The position numbers and the translations under genes were made by a program. Under the pieces are notes generated by a model. The model was given only the letters and a program-made list of their open reading frames with translations, ran no database searches and was not told the DNA's origin. DNA of 64,000 nucleotides from Candidatus Helarchaeota archaeon (GTDB taxonomy: Archaea; Asgardarchaeota; Lokiarchaeia; Helarchaeales; HEL-GB-A), in NCBI GenBank assembly GCA_013375455.1, contig JABXJT010000015.1:17839-81838 (forward strand). The letters are read 5' to 3'. Shown here piece by piece: positions 8,425 through 17,187 of this stretch (positions are counted from its first letter, which is position 1; the number at the start of each line of letters is the position of its first letter).

Positions 8425-9387
8425 CTAAGACGGTTTGAACTTTAAAAAGCGTAATGTGATGGCTTGCTCTTTACAAGCTTCGTAGCACTTTAAACACATG
8501 ATGCAGTTTGAATCGATTATTTTTTCCCAGGGTTCACGAAGGAGCGAAACGCCCATAGGGCAGGCTAGCTCACATTCGCGACATTTCTTCCCAAGACACT
8601 TGGATAAATTTCGTTGGACACCCACCACGGCGTAGGGAACCATCATTCCGAGTACCGCTCCCAGAGGACAGAACCAGCGGCACCAAGCCCGTCCGATATA
8701 TGTAGATAATATTAGAATTATGGTCATAAATATAACTTGAAACCAAAACCACGCCAAATCTGAGCTGAATATGCCCCAAATTCCTTGTTCGATGGAGGGG
8801 TGTAGCTCGGGATGTGTGATGAAATATGGAATTACGGCTTGAAATGTTGTTGCAGGATCGATTGGTGAAAACGCATTGTACTCGAATGGACCTATAGGTA
8901 ATGGATCACCTCCACCAAGCCGAACGAGCCCATAAATGATTGCAATAAATAAGGTCAAGATCAATATTGCAACTTTGAGCTTAGAAAGTTGTTGGTTGAT
9001 CTGGTAGCCTGGATGGCGTTTTCGTACAGGAATGTGGTGACAAAGGTCCAATACAAAACCAAACGGACACATCCAGCCGCAGGTTGCGCGCCCTATCAAG
9101 ATTCCGAAGACAAGAAAGACCCCGAGTGCCAAAAAGGGAAAAATCCCTATTGCAAAAGATTCCATGAATACATCGTACGCCCCCACGATTATACCGCCAG
9201 GGGTAGCATGACTTTGCATTATGGGAAGGGGAAATCCAGTGTTTGCGTATCCCACCAAAATTGAGAATCCGAGCCACGCCAGGTTTCCAAGGAGAATGAA
9301 AAAGAATAATTGCACTACAAATCTGGAAATTTTCAATATGAGCGGTTTTCGGTTTTTTCGCTCTAGCTCTTCCTCATATTCATCCAT
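8425..9387 (-). CDS. membrane polyferredoxin, NapH/NosR-like
   Basis: A 320-residue integral membrane iron-sulfur protein with about five transmembrane helices. It has two CxxxCP motifs at helix ends (CGWMCPFG near residue 103 and CRWFCPLG in the second half) as in NapH, NosR and CcoG-like proteins. The C-terminal tail has two [4Fe-4S] binding clusters (CLGKKCRECELACP and CIMCLKCYEACK). Proteins of this type pass electrons between the quinone or ferredoxin pool and a partner. The partner is not encoded beside it, and the following PHP phosphatase gene seems unrelated. It could link reduced ferredoxin to a membrane carrier. Confidence 0.82.
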   Translation of the reverse strand: MDEYEEELERKNRKPLILKISRFVVQLFFFILLGNLAWLGFSILVGYANTGFPLPIMQSHATPGGIIVGAYDVFMESFAIGIFPFLALGVFLVFGILIGRATCGWMCPFGFVLDLCHHIPVRKRHPGYQINQQLSKLKVAILILTLFIAIIYGLVRLGGGDPLPIGPFEYNAFSPIDPATTFQAVIPYFITHPELHPSIEQGIWGIFSSDLAWFWFQVIFMTIILILSTYIGRAWCRWFCPLGAVLGMMVPYAVVGVQRNLSKCLGKKCRECELACPMGVSLLREPWEKIIDSNCIMCLKCYEACKEQAITLRFLKFKPS

Positions 9388-9536
9388 TAGCGTAACCTAG
9401 TTTCTTATTTTTTCACGTGTTTTCTATTAGTTTTCAATACATAAATCTTTTTCAAAAGCAATTCTAATCTTTCGTTACCTCCAAGATGAGATATTTTTTA
9501 AAGAGTTAGATCAAAAATGTTCCAATGTGATGAAAA

Positions 9537-9935
9537 GTGAGTGATGCTTTAAAAAAGTCAACAAAAGCCCGAAAGGTTCTAGGGAGTGGCGATAAAAAAA
9601 AGAAATCTCAATCATTTAAACTTGTTAAAGAGTACTCAACCTCTACAACTGATTTACAAATATACGTAGATAATTCTCTCTGGACACGTGTTAATTCATT
9701 TAGCCGAAGTCGCTCAAATGATCGGCACTATATCGTCCGAATTGATGAAAACGGTACGGCTACTGTTCAATTTGGGGATGGAGTTAAAGGCGCTAGGCTT
9801 CCTACTGGCACAAATAACGTGGTAGCTACTTACCGCACTGGTGCTGGGACTAGCGGAAATGTGCCTTCGCAAAAAGCTAAATTGAAACCCAAACCAATAT
9901 CAAAGCAAAAAACCAAAATAAAAAAGAAAAGCTAA
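9537..9935 (+). CDS. orphan baseplate-like domain protein, 132 aa
   Basis: The middle of this small protein (residues about 65-110) reads RIDENGTATVQFGDGVKGAR then LPTGTNNVVATYRTGAGTSG, a beta-rich segment shared with putative baseplate assembly proteins of phage tails and contractile injection systems. Both ends are very lysine-rich (KPKPISKQKTKIKKKS at the C-terminus), unlike baseplate proteins, and suggest nucleic acid or surface binding. The start is GTG. No other tail or injection gene is near. It may be a domesticated domain or a remnant of such a locus. Confidence 0.6.
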   Translation: MSDALKKSTKARKVLGSGDKKKKSQSFKLVKEYSTSTTDLQIYVDNSLWTRVNSFSRSRSNDRHYIVRIDENGTATVQFGDGVKGARLPTGTNNVVATYRTGAGTSGNVPSQKAKLKPKPISKQKTKIKKKS

Positions 9936-9961
9936 GAGATTCTTATTGTAGCTTATTAATC

Positions 9962-10474
9962 TCAAATATAATTATAGCCAATCCCTTTGGAAAGGAGGAG
10001 ATCATCCAAGTTTTTCCTTAATTTTTTATCTAATTCTTTTTGTTTGTCTGAAACATAACCCTTGAAACTTGAATGCATGATGGGACCCATCAAGAAATTG
10101 GACTTTCCTATCTGGCTGAGTGAGAGGGGCTTCGTGTTTAATATTGCATCGACTATTTGATTAATCGGTTTTTCTTGTTCGACGGTTTGCCGGAGCTTGT
10201 TTAAATGGCTGGGTAGCAAGGGACGAAACCCGAATGATGGTGCTCTGGGCGCAGGCAATTCAAAATCTTCAACATTTCCTAACTTCATTCCCACCCCGTA
10301 GGGATTGGGCTTAAAAAGGCTGTCAATTTTGATTTGCCAGACGTGGACGGGATTGGAAATGAATAGATTCCCGTGTCCGTGAGGATCCCTGCCCCCAACT
10401 AAGATATTCCACCCTGCTGGGTTTTTGTTGTATTTGTACTCAATCTCTGCTAATAATTCCTTTATTGTCTTCAA
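9962..10474 (-). CDS. hypothetical protein, 170 aa
   Basis: Not recognised. The protein begins at TTG 10474 (MKTIKELLAEIEYKYNKNP) and contains a Gly/His/Pro-rich stretch (VGGRDPHGHGNLF) and a Pro-rich ELPAPRAPSFGFRPLLP, then a helical basic C-terminus. No Cys pairs, signal peptide or membrane helices. It lies 106 nt upstream of the methyltransferase stop on the same strand as the Mcr operon but downstream of it, so co-transcription is conceivable though the gap is large. Confidence 0.5.
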   Translation of the reverse strand: MKTIKELLAEIEYKYNKNPAGWNILVGGRDPHGHGNLFISNPVHVWQIKIDSLFKPNPYGVGMKLGNVEDFELPAPRAPSFGFRPLLPSHLNKLRQTVEQEKPINQIVDAILNTKPLSLSQIGKSNFLMGPIMHSSFKGYVSDKQKELDKKLRKNLDDLLLSKGIGYNYI

Positions 10475-10580
10475 ACACTAACCCTTCAAGCAAAAAGCTC
10501 TCTAATAATATTAAACAAAAACCATATATAAAACTATTAATTCCTGTCAAAAAAATTGTCGAACGAATCTTTGAACCCCG

Positions 10581-11660
10581 CTAATTCCCGTCCTCTATTG
10601 GATAATGCCCATATTTCTCTATTGCGTTCGAGACCGCCATGATATTCGGCAAAGGTAGGTTAAAAGGGAGGCAACAAACAGGACTGACAATGTATCTTGC
10701 TCCAGGGGCCAAGTTAATGATGTTTTCCTTTACTTTTTCCTCGACATCTTGAGGAGTTCCGGTTAATAACTCTTGACTGACATCGATATTTGCACCCATG
10801 ATGGTCATTTTAGGGAACTTTTTCTTAAAATCTATCCAGAAATTTATGTCCAAGGGGTGTGAACCGTTGACAGCGGCAAATTTTATTTCCTTGCAGACTT
10901 CTTCAAAATAAGGTTGCATGCCACAATTATGCAAGATGAATGGGACTCCAATCTCCTTCTGCATTCTTAAAATGAATTGCCCTTCATATTTCATGGCATC
11001 TTCAAAACTCATCATGGTTCTGTTAAATGCATAACCCGTATAGAAAATCAAAGGGGAGCGAGCGACTTTATCGACCCAGTTACGATACACGTCCATTTGG
11101 GATTCGTATATTTTCTCACATAACGTTAAGAGGATTTCTGGATTCTGTCGCATATCTCGATATGCTTGAACTCCGCGCAGTTGTTGCACTACACTCCAAA
11201 TTCCGAGCCCAATATTCTGTGGAAATTCTGTTTTTTCGAATAAAATCTTTGAAGCTTGAAATGTCGTATTCCAAAGCTTCATTTTACCGTGATCAGGGAT
11301 TTTTAATTGTTCAATATCTTCTTCTGTTTTGCAAATAACACCCTGTTCTACGAAAATCGGTTGATAATCAAACCATTTGATGCAGTTTGTTTTATTATTT
11401 GTTTTTGCAAAAGCAACAGCTTCTACAGGACCTGCATATACAGTTGGTAAAGCGATAATATCCGTATTCAGAAATTCATTTGCAATCAAGGCAGATTTCG
11501 CATAAATTTCGGGAGAACTGAATAATGTTCTGACATTAATTCCATTTATTCGAGTTAACATTTGTTCATCGATTAAGGCGAAATAAGGTACTTTATCAAT
11601 TCTTTTGCTCCCATTTATAGCTCTTAATACTCGATTGAAGGATGCTTTCCAATCATGCAT
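10581..11660 (-). CDS. uroporphyrinogen decarboxylase-family methyltransferase, MtaA/MtbA-like
   Basis: A 359-residue URO-D-fold protein. The zinc site of CoM methyltransferases is preserved: His244-x-Cys246 in FILHNCGMQP and a cysteine at 329/330 in SPVCCLPFNLPLPNI. MtaA and MtbA move a methyl group between a corrinoid protein and the zinc-bound thiol of coenzyme M. The start codon overlaps the end of the corrinoid-protein gene by 8 nt, indicating a pair, and both follow the Mcr genes on one strand. I infer transfer of an alkyl group from alkyl-CoM to the corrinoid, or the reverse. A substrate:corrinoid methyltransferase is equally possible from sequence alone. Confidence 0.85.
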   Translation of the reverse strand: MHDWKASFNRVLRAINGSKRIDKVPYFALIDEQMLTRINGINVRTLFSSPEIYAKSALIANEFLNTDIIALPTVYAGPVEAVAFAKTNNKTNCIKWFDYQPIFVEQGVICKTEEDIEQLKIPDHGKMKLWNTTFQASKILFEKTEFPQNIGLGIWSVVQQLRGVQAYRDMRQNPEILLTLCEKIYESQMDVYRNWVDKVARSPLIFYTGYAFNRTMMSFEDAMKYEGQFILRMQKEIGVPFILHNCGMQPYFEEVCKEIKFAAVNGSHPLDINFWIDFKKKFPKMTIMGANIDVSQELLTGTPQDVEEKVKENIINLAPGARYIVSPVCCLPFNLPLPNIMAVSNAIEKYGHYPIEDGN

Positions 11661-12309
11661 TTTGATTCCCTCCTCTTAGTAAGTTCTTGATTTTATTTAG
11701 ACCATCCCAACCATCTGTAGCAAAATTATCTGCCCCAATCATCTTACAGGATTCATTCGTGAGAATGCCTCCCCCGACAATGATTTTTGCTTGAATATTT
11801 TCTTCTTTCAGCATTATTACTGTCTTCTGCATGGCTGAAATACTGGTCGTGAGCAACCCACTCAATCCAATCACATCTGGCTTACTTTTTTTCGCCTTTT
11901 CAACAATTGTTTCGGGAGGAACATCAGTCCCTAAATCAATAACTTCATAACCTTGTCCCTGTAATAATGCCCCTACCAAATTTTTACCTATTGAATGTAC
12001 ATCCCCCTCAACAGAGCCAAGCAATATAGTTCCCGTGGACTTTTCATCAGAATTGGCTTTGAGATGCGGTTTTAAAAAGTCCACTGCTTTAATCATGGCA
12101 TCAGCGGAGATTAATAAATCCGGTAAATAATACTCCATTTTTTCGAATAAATCTCCAACCATCTCTGAACCCTTTATAACACCATTCTCTAATATTACTT
12201 TCGCACCAATTCCCATGTTCAATCCTTTCTTAGTCAATTCAATTGCTTGATCCACATCTCCTTTGATAATTGCCTCTTTTAATTTTTCTAAGATATCGTT
12301 GTACTCCAA
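11653..12309 (-). CDS. corrinoid (B12-binding) protein, MtaC/MtbC-like
   Basis: Two-domain corrinoid protein: an N-terminal four-helix cap (residues 1-88, LFEKMEYYLPDLLISADAMI) and a Rossmann-like B12 domain with DVHSIGKN at 103-110 (His105 as lower cobalt ligand), GLSGLLTTS and IVGGG. The frame is open to an ATG at 12351 directly at the atwA stop, but AGGAG at 12322-12318 lies 8 nt before TTG 12309, which begins the family-like sequence EYNDILEKLKEAI; I chose this TTG. It accepts and donates methyl or alkyl groups on cobalt. The adjacent MtaA-like gene overlaps it. Confidence 0.88.
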   Translation of the reverse strand: MEYNDILEKLKEAIIKGDVDQAIELTKKGLNMGIGAKVILENGVIKGSEMVGDLFEKMEYYLPDLLISADAMIKAVDFLKPHLKANSDEKSTGTILLGSVEGDVHSIGKNLVGALLQGQGYEVIDLGTDVPPETIVEKAKKSKPDVIGLSGLLTTSISAMQKTVIMLKEENIQAKIIVGGGILTNESCKMIGADNFATDGWDGLNKIKNLLRGGNQNA

Positions 12310-12351
12310 AAAATCAACTCCTGTAAAAAAAAAAGAAACGAAAAAATTCAT

Positions 12352-13977
12352 TTAAGCATGAAATTGGGCTTTCGATTCTATTTCCCTAAAAGTATCAATA
12401 ACGGTATCAGGGTCTCCTAGTGACTTCAATTTTCCAGAAGCCATGAGGGCTGCTCGGTCACAGACGGCTTTGATGAAATCAATGTCATGGGAGATAATCA
12501 TGTAACTCTGATTAAGGTTATCCCGCGCATTCTTAATGGAACGCACGATCTCCATTCTTGTAAGGGGATCTGCGGTTCCGGTTGGTTCATCCAGAATCAC
12601 GATTTTCGGTTCTTTAATTAATACGCGCGCTATAGCAACCCGATGCCGTTCCCCCTCACTGATATTATCCGGAAACTTGTAAATTAAAGCATCAATCTCT
12701 TTATTCGTGAAATTCACCCCTCTCAATGCATCGTACGCTTTCTTTGTTTTCATCTCTTCACCCATTGGTTGTTCAATAGCTCCAATTAAATTGTCGAGAA
12801 CTGTAAGATGTGGATAGAGGCAGTATTCTTGGTGAAGGATTTCCATGTACTTCAAGGCCCGCCCCCGTTCCTCAACGCCTGGGACGCTCATATCAACCCA
12901 ATCATCTCCAATTTTAACCAAGATATGTCCCGTAGTAATTTTCTTTTCACCAATCAACATTTGGACCAGCGAGGTCTTGCCCGCGCCTGATACGCCGACT
13001 AAGCCGAAAATTTCACCCTCCATTACATTGAACGAGATATCATTTACTGCCCTCACAACGCCCCGGTCGTGCGTGTAATAGGTCTTAAAACAATTTTCAA
13101 TGCGGATTAGAGGATTTTCATATTGACGACGATCGATGATGACATCACCCATTTTTTCGAGAAACTCGTCTGCCACTTTCTGGGGATCGCCTTTGGAGAC
13201 TATTTCTCCATCTTCGAGAAGTATGGCTACTTCAGACAATTCCACGACTGCGGTAGGCCAATGAGAAGTCACGAGTAATGTGAGCCCTTCCTCTCTTACG
13301 GCTTCTTTCATCACATCGTGGACAGCAATAGCCGTGACAGGATCTAGTGTTCCCGTGGGTTCATCCGCAATAAATAGAAGTGGATCACGGGCTAAGCACA
13401 TTGCAAAGACGGATCGCTGTTTTTCACCGCCCGATAGATCTCGGGCAAGGTGAGTCGCCCGGTGTGAGAGCTTGACCTGTTGGAGGAGCCGAAGCCCCCG
13501 GGTATTAATCATCTTCTGAGGATAATTGATTTTAGTTAGGATTCTTTCAATATTCGTCATGACTGGTAATTCTCCGAAAATACCGAAAGTTCTTTGGAAC
13601 ATTATGGATATACGATTATACAATCCATATGAAATGGGCGTAAATTCCTTCCGTTCTTTCCAGTAATTTACGTCCTTATATTCAAGGGTTGCACCACATT
13701 TTGAACAAGTCTGCCCCGCTTTACTTCCATATTCAATCCAGAAACAATTCGGACAATATGATATATGAAAAATGATCTCCCCTCGAATAGGTTCATATTC
13801 TTTCGTGCCCCGAATTGCATTCATCAATACGGATTTTCCCGAACCAGATTTTCCGAGAATCCCAAAAGAATGCCCTTCAGCAATTGTAAAACTAATATTT
13901 TTAATTGAAGGCTCGCCTCTCACGAATTCCACTGTGACATCATTCACATCTAAAAAAGGTCTTTTTTTATCAGCCAT
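12352..13977 (-). CDS. atwA: methyl-coenzyme M reductase activation protein A2 (AtwA), ABC ATPase
   Basis: About 541 residues with two ABC ATPase domains. Walker A motifs are GKSGSGKS (residues 42-49) and GVSGAGKT; signature motifs are LSGGEKQR and ISEGERHR. Between the first Walker A and its signature lies a zinc-ribbon insertion with Cys75, Cys78, Cys91 and Cys94, which is characteristic of AtwA. The protein uses ATP and low-potential electrons to reduce the nickel of F430 in MCR to Ni(I). ATG 13977 is preceded by AGGAG 8 nt upstream and is preferred to the longer start at 14016, which would overlap the previous gene. Confidence 0.92.
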   Translation of the reverse strand: MADKKRPFLDVNDVTVEFVRGEPSIKNISFTIAEGHSFGILGKSGSGKSVLMNAIRGTKEYEPIRGEIIFHISYCPNCFWIEYGSKAGQTCSKCGATLEYKDVNYWKERKEFTPISYGLYNRISIMFQRTFGIFGELPVMTNIERILTKINYPQKMINTRGLRLLQQVKLSHRATHLARDLSGGEKQRSVFAMCLARDPLLFIADEPTGTLDPVTAIAVHDVMKEAVREEGLTLLVTSHWPTAVVELSEVAILLEDGEIVSKGDPQKVADEFLEKMGDVIIDRRQYENPLIRIENCFKTYYTHDRGVVRAVNDISFNVMEGEIFGLVGVSGAGKTSLVQMLIGEKKITTGHILVKIGDDWVDMSVPGVEERGRALKYMEILHQEYCLYPHLTVLDNLIGAIEQPMGEEMKTKKAYDALRGVNFTNKEIDALIYKFPDNISEGERHRVAIARVLIKEPKIVILDEPTGTADPLTRMEIVRSIKNARDNLNQSYMIISHDIDFIKAVCDRAALMASGKLKSLGDPDTVIDTFREIESKAQFHA

Positions 13978-13994
13978 ATTATTCACTCCTTTCA

Positions 13995-14513
13995 TCAGGG
14001 GTGCCCTACGGGCCAAATGAAGGGCCGATCCTCCTTTGCTTTTTCAATTGTTTTTCCTTTCGCCACTTCTAGAATATCAGCTAAATCAATTAATACGGTT
14101 AGATTCCCATAAATGCGAGCACGCCCGAGCCAAAAGGGCATTGTGAAATCATTTTCCTTATCCATTAAAAAACGGGCGAGATCATAGTAATTGAAACTGA
14201 GAACTATATCTGGCTCTGCATCTGGAATGCCAGGGTTCACGGAAGTTGGTGAAACCATGAATGAAAGATGTTCTACACCTTTCGTTGGATGTACAATCTC
14301 AAGAAGAATTAATCTATGCGGAATGAGACTAGCGACTTTGACGGCTTCAGGCGTAATGATCGCTTTATCTAACATATAATCGATGAAGAGCATGATGCCG
14401 GCAGGTTCGCCACCATGGTCTTTTATCCAATCGACTCCTTTCCACCATTCACCTTGGAATTCCTCTTCCCACCATTCTTTTTTCTCTGAGGTATCCTTTC
14501 CTTCTTCAGTCAT
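13995..14513 (-). CDS. SCP2-like (sterol carrier protein type) protein in the Mcr operon
   Basis: A 172-residue protein from ATG 14513, one nucleotide beyond the mcrA stop and preceded by GGAGG. After an acidic, Trp-rich N-terminus, the fold pattern DIVLSFNYYDLARFL, then WLGRARIYGN and LIDLADILEV matches the SCP2 family, whose members bind lipids, fatty acyl groups or other hydrophobic molecules in a tunnel. It is not a normal MCR operon member. Its place between mcrA and atwA suggests a role in holding or delivering the hydrocarbon or alkyl-CoM, or in maturation. Family assignment is by pattern only. Confidence 0.7.
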   Translation of the reverse strand: MTEEGKDTSEKKEWWEEEFQGEWWKGVDWIKDHGGEPAGIMLFIDYMLDKAIITPEAVKVASLIPHRLILLEIVHPTKGVEHLSFMVSPTSVNPGIPDAEPDIVLSFNYYDLARFLMDKENDFTMPFWLGRARIYGNLTVLIDLADILEVAKGKTIEKAKEDRPFIWPVGHP

Positions 14514-14514
14514 A

Positions 14515-16353
14515 TTATTCCTCCTTTCTTTGTATTCGCTCACCTGCTGGTGAATACCCTTTTTGTGCTCCTGCAATGATGTCTTTGAGTGGATCCTTAA
14601 AATTGAACTTTAAATTGGAGTCCGCGAATGCGACCTTCACAATAGGAGAGCAGACCCAAGGATCCCCACGGGCTAGTGCGGCGCAAAACCCTGCCCCCGC
14701 CATGCCGTATACTTGAGCTATGCCATAAATATTGAGAGGGGTGTTAAGACCTTGGAGCTCGGGAAGTCCTCCTTCTTCTAGGCGAAGAGAACATGAATTC
14801 GCCATCCCAATATGATCTACCATCTCATTCCCTGCTGAAGATCGAAGCCAACCTTCTTTAACTAAGAGTGCATTCGCATACCGTAATCCCCAGAGCCCGG
14901 CAGTCGGAGAACCTGTTAATAATGATGCTATATTAGCCGCAATTGATCCCAGTAGAAAGGTACGCTGAACCCCTGACCATAATAATTCCATCAGGGTTGG
15001 ATATTTTTCTAGAGTAGTCATCACCTCATGGACTACTGTCTCAATGACCCAACGTAGATTGTACCACCGAGCTGGAACCACCTTCTGTTCGTACTTAGTA
15101 ATTCGGGAGAAGTATTTGTGAGTTAAATTAGCAAGAATGTCCAGGAAATCTTCTTGAATATCGGCACAGAATGAAGCTACGGCTAAAGCAGCGGGTAAAT
15201 TAAAAGATCCGGAGGTATATAGACCACTCCACATTTCAGTAAGAACGGGGACGATGATACTCATGCATCCTATGGTCTTACTCAGATATTTTCTTGCTAG
15301 TTCTTCGTTTTCCGTTGCAATTTCAAGAAATGGTTTTGCGGGTAATTCCGAGTCACCTTGACAGATATCTGCTAAGTAACCAAAAGGAATCCCACCCAAT
15401 TCATTCGGTGAATGCGCGCGGGAAGGCCAAGTTTTCTCCCCTAAAAGAATTGTATTAGCTTGACGGGTGGCATTCGCAATATCTGATATAACGCTATCAA
15501 ATGACAAACGATAAGTACCGATAAAGGCGACAACGCTATTTAAGGCACCCCACTTTAAGGTCGCACCTCCATCTCCCGTGCGCACTACTAGAGTAGGAGC
15601 ACGTATCACGAGATGAATGGTATCTCCAATTGCCTCTTTAAATTTTTGCACCTTTGATTCATGGAAATGTTTGTCAATATCAATTAGAAACCTAGGATCA
15701 ACAAAATCCTTAATCTCATCATTTCCCGTGATTATTTTACAATATGCATCAGAAACTAAAGCTGGATCGACATCTGCAAATTGCTCTAATAGAATCGTGC
15801 CGCCGCCTATCGTATGTTGGACAGATCGCAAATACTGATTTACAGATTCTGGCGTAACTTCTTTACCAGCACGCACTTGTATCGTGCGATGTGGAATATC
15901 CAAGTTTAAAATAAGAGTTCTCTTAATATCATCATATAACTGTTGCATTGCAAAATTATTCAAATAATGTAATGCTTCAGGTTCAACTTTAACATCAGTT
16001 GTTGAAATCGTGAATGGCCGAAGCTCTCGCTGCCCCATTGGTTCCATTAAACTATGGTGGTAAGCTGGAACCTGACGTTTTACTGCTATTCCAATGGATT
16101 CCTCCTGGTACTTCATTTTTGTCTTTGATTGCCCATAACCGCCTCTTTGATACATCTTGTAATCCGATTTAGTAATGGGTTCGGTCTCAAAGATCTTCTC
16201 GAGTGTCTTCCAGATGCGTCTTTTCTTTTCAATTGGCAAGAAATCACGCAGAGCACGAACGGCTTGGCGAAGATATTGGGATGCTTTTGCAGTTGCTTCC
16301 ATTTCACCTGTCAATTCTTTTGGTAATTTTCCTTTCTGTAGTGGACCTGACAT
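14515..16353 (-). CDS. mcrA: methyl/alkyl-coenzyme M reductase alpha subunit, divergent
   Basis: A 612-residue alpha subunit, somewhat longer than methanogen McrA (about 550). Recognisable blocks are SRAHSPNELGG (canonical RARGPNEPGG), KVAFADSNLKFNF (canonical IAFADDNLVFDF) and the closing SPAGER. Several active-site blocks are altered. The region aligned to the GVGFTQYAT loop reads GSFNLPAALA, the GYDLQDQCG segment reads AGNEMVDHIG, and a normally conserved KHA reads RQA. Such divergence is known in alkyl-CoM reductases of alkane oxidisers. It would bind F430 and activate an alkane with the CoM-CoB heterodisulfide. ATG 16353 follows AGGAGG. Confidence 0.92.
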   Translation of the reverse strand: MSGPLQKGKLPKELTGEMEATAKASQYLRQAVRALRDFLPIEKKRRIWKTLEKIFETEPITKSDYKMYQRGGYGQSKTKMKYQEESIGIAVKRQVPAYHHSLMEPMGQRELRPFTISTTDVKVEPEALHYLNNFAMQQLYDDIKRTLILNLDIPHRTIQVRAGKEVTPESVNQYLRSVQHTIGGGTILLEQFADVDPALVSDAYCKIITGNDEIKDFVDPRFLIDIDKHFHESKVQKFKEAIGDTIHLVIRAPTLVVRTGDGGATLKWGALNSVVAFIGTYRLSFDSVISDIANATRQANTILLGEKTWPSRAHSPNELGGIPFGYLADICQGDSELPAKPFLEIATENEELARKYLSKTIGCMSIIVPVLTEMWSGLYTSGSFNLPAALAVASFCADIQEDFLDILANLTHKYFSRITKYEQKVVPARWYNLRWVIETVVHEVMTTLEKYPTLMELLWSGVQRTFLLGSIAANIASLLTGSPTAGLWGLRYANALLVKEGWLRSSAGNEMVDHIGMANSCSLRLEEGGLPELQGLNTPLNIYGIAQVYGMAGAGFCAALARGDPWVCSPIVKVAFADSNLKFNFKDPLKDIIAGAQKGYSPAGERIQRKEE

Positions 16354-16364
16354 CTCAATTCCTC

Positions 16365-17174
16365 CTAAAGATTATTAACCATTTCAGGCTTAAAACCGCC
16401 AAGAATTCTTAGTTCCCCTATCCGACTGAGAACCATTAACACTTCAGCTTTCGATTTATACTGGCTAGTGTCCCAGCGATAGGTGGGATCAATGGCTTTC
16501 AATTCATTTTCTGATACAGGATACCCTAGAGGCACGGGCTTGTCCAAAGTTTCCGCATGCATGTTTTTGGTATATACAATATGCCCCGTATCAAAATCCA
16601 AAATGTACCGTTTCCGGGCATCAAACATTAAATCCATTTCATCTAATCGAGCGGAATGCCCTTGAGGCGTGATGGAACGCAATGCCGTTCGGCCTGTATC
16701 GAACACTTCCATCTCAATCATTAATTTAGCGGCAGCTTCAACATCGCGCTCTCGCATTTCAAGGAGTGTGCGATCGCAGTCAACGAGCGTATCAACACCT
16801 CTAAATCGCGTGAAATACATTCGTTCCCTTAACCAGGGGGCAATAGGCGGACGCCAAAAACTATCCACCATCTGAACATAACGCATTCTATCACCTGAAT
16901 CTGCTCCAGGGGAGGGCACGACTAACTCTTTAATGGGGTCATAAGCTTCCATTAGTTCATCGAGAGGGGGATGAAGACTGAGATACAATCCACCTGGTGC
17001 ACGATGCCCTAGTAACCGAACAATATCATCATCAGGAATATTACGTAATCTGACTAACCGCCGATCCCGATTAACAACCTTCCGTCTTCTCTCTGAGGCA
17101 CGTCCAAATCCAGGATAAAATTGGGGTTCCCATCCTTTAATTTGCTTTATTCCACGTCTATCACTCATTGGCAT
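16365..17174 (-). CDS. mcrG: methyl/alkyl-coenzyme M reductase gamma subunit
   Basis: A 269-residue gamma subunit containing the family blocks QFYPGFGRASERRR, LLGHRAPGGLYLSLHPPLDE and TRFRGVDTLVDCDR, and ending in a region of helices as in canonical McrG (about 250 residues). The frame extends to GTG 17183, but GGGAG at 17187-17183 sits 8 nt before ATG 17174 (MPMSDRRG), so that ATG is chosen. The gene follows mcrB by about 13 nt and precedes mcrA by 11 nt. Compared with mcrA it is well conserved, which suggests that the fold and F430 entry are intact. Confidence 0.93.
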   Translation of the reverse strand: MPMSDRRGIKQIKGWEPQFYPGFGRASERRRKVVNRDRRLVRLRNIPDDDIVRLLGHRAPGGLYLSLHPPLDELMEAYDPIKELVVPSPGADSGDRMRYVQMVDSFWRPPIAPWLRERMYFTRFRGVDTLVDCDRTLLEMRERDVEAAAKLMIEMEVFDTGRTALRSITPQGHSARLDEMDLMFDARKRYILDFDTGHIVYTKNMHAETLDKPVPLGYPVSENELKAIDPTYRWDTSQYKSKAEVLMVLSRIGELRILGGFKPEMVNNL

Positions 17175-17187
17175 AAATTTCACTCCC

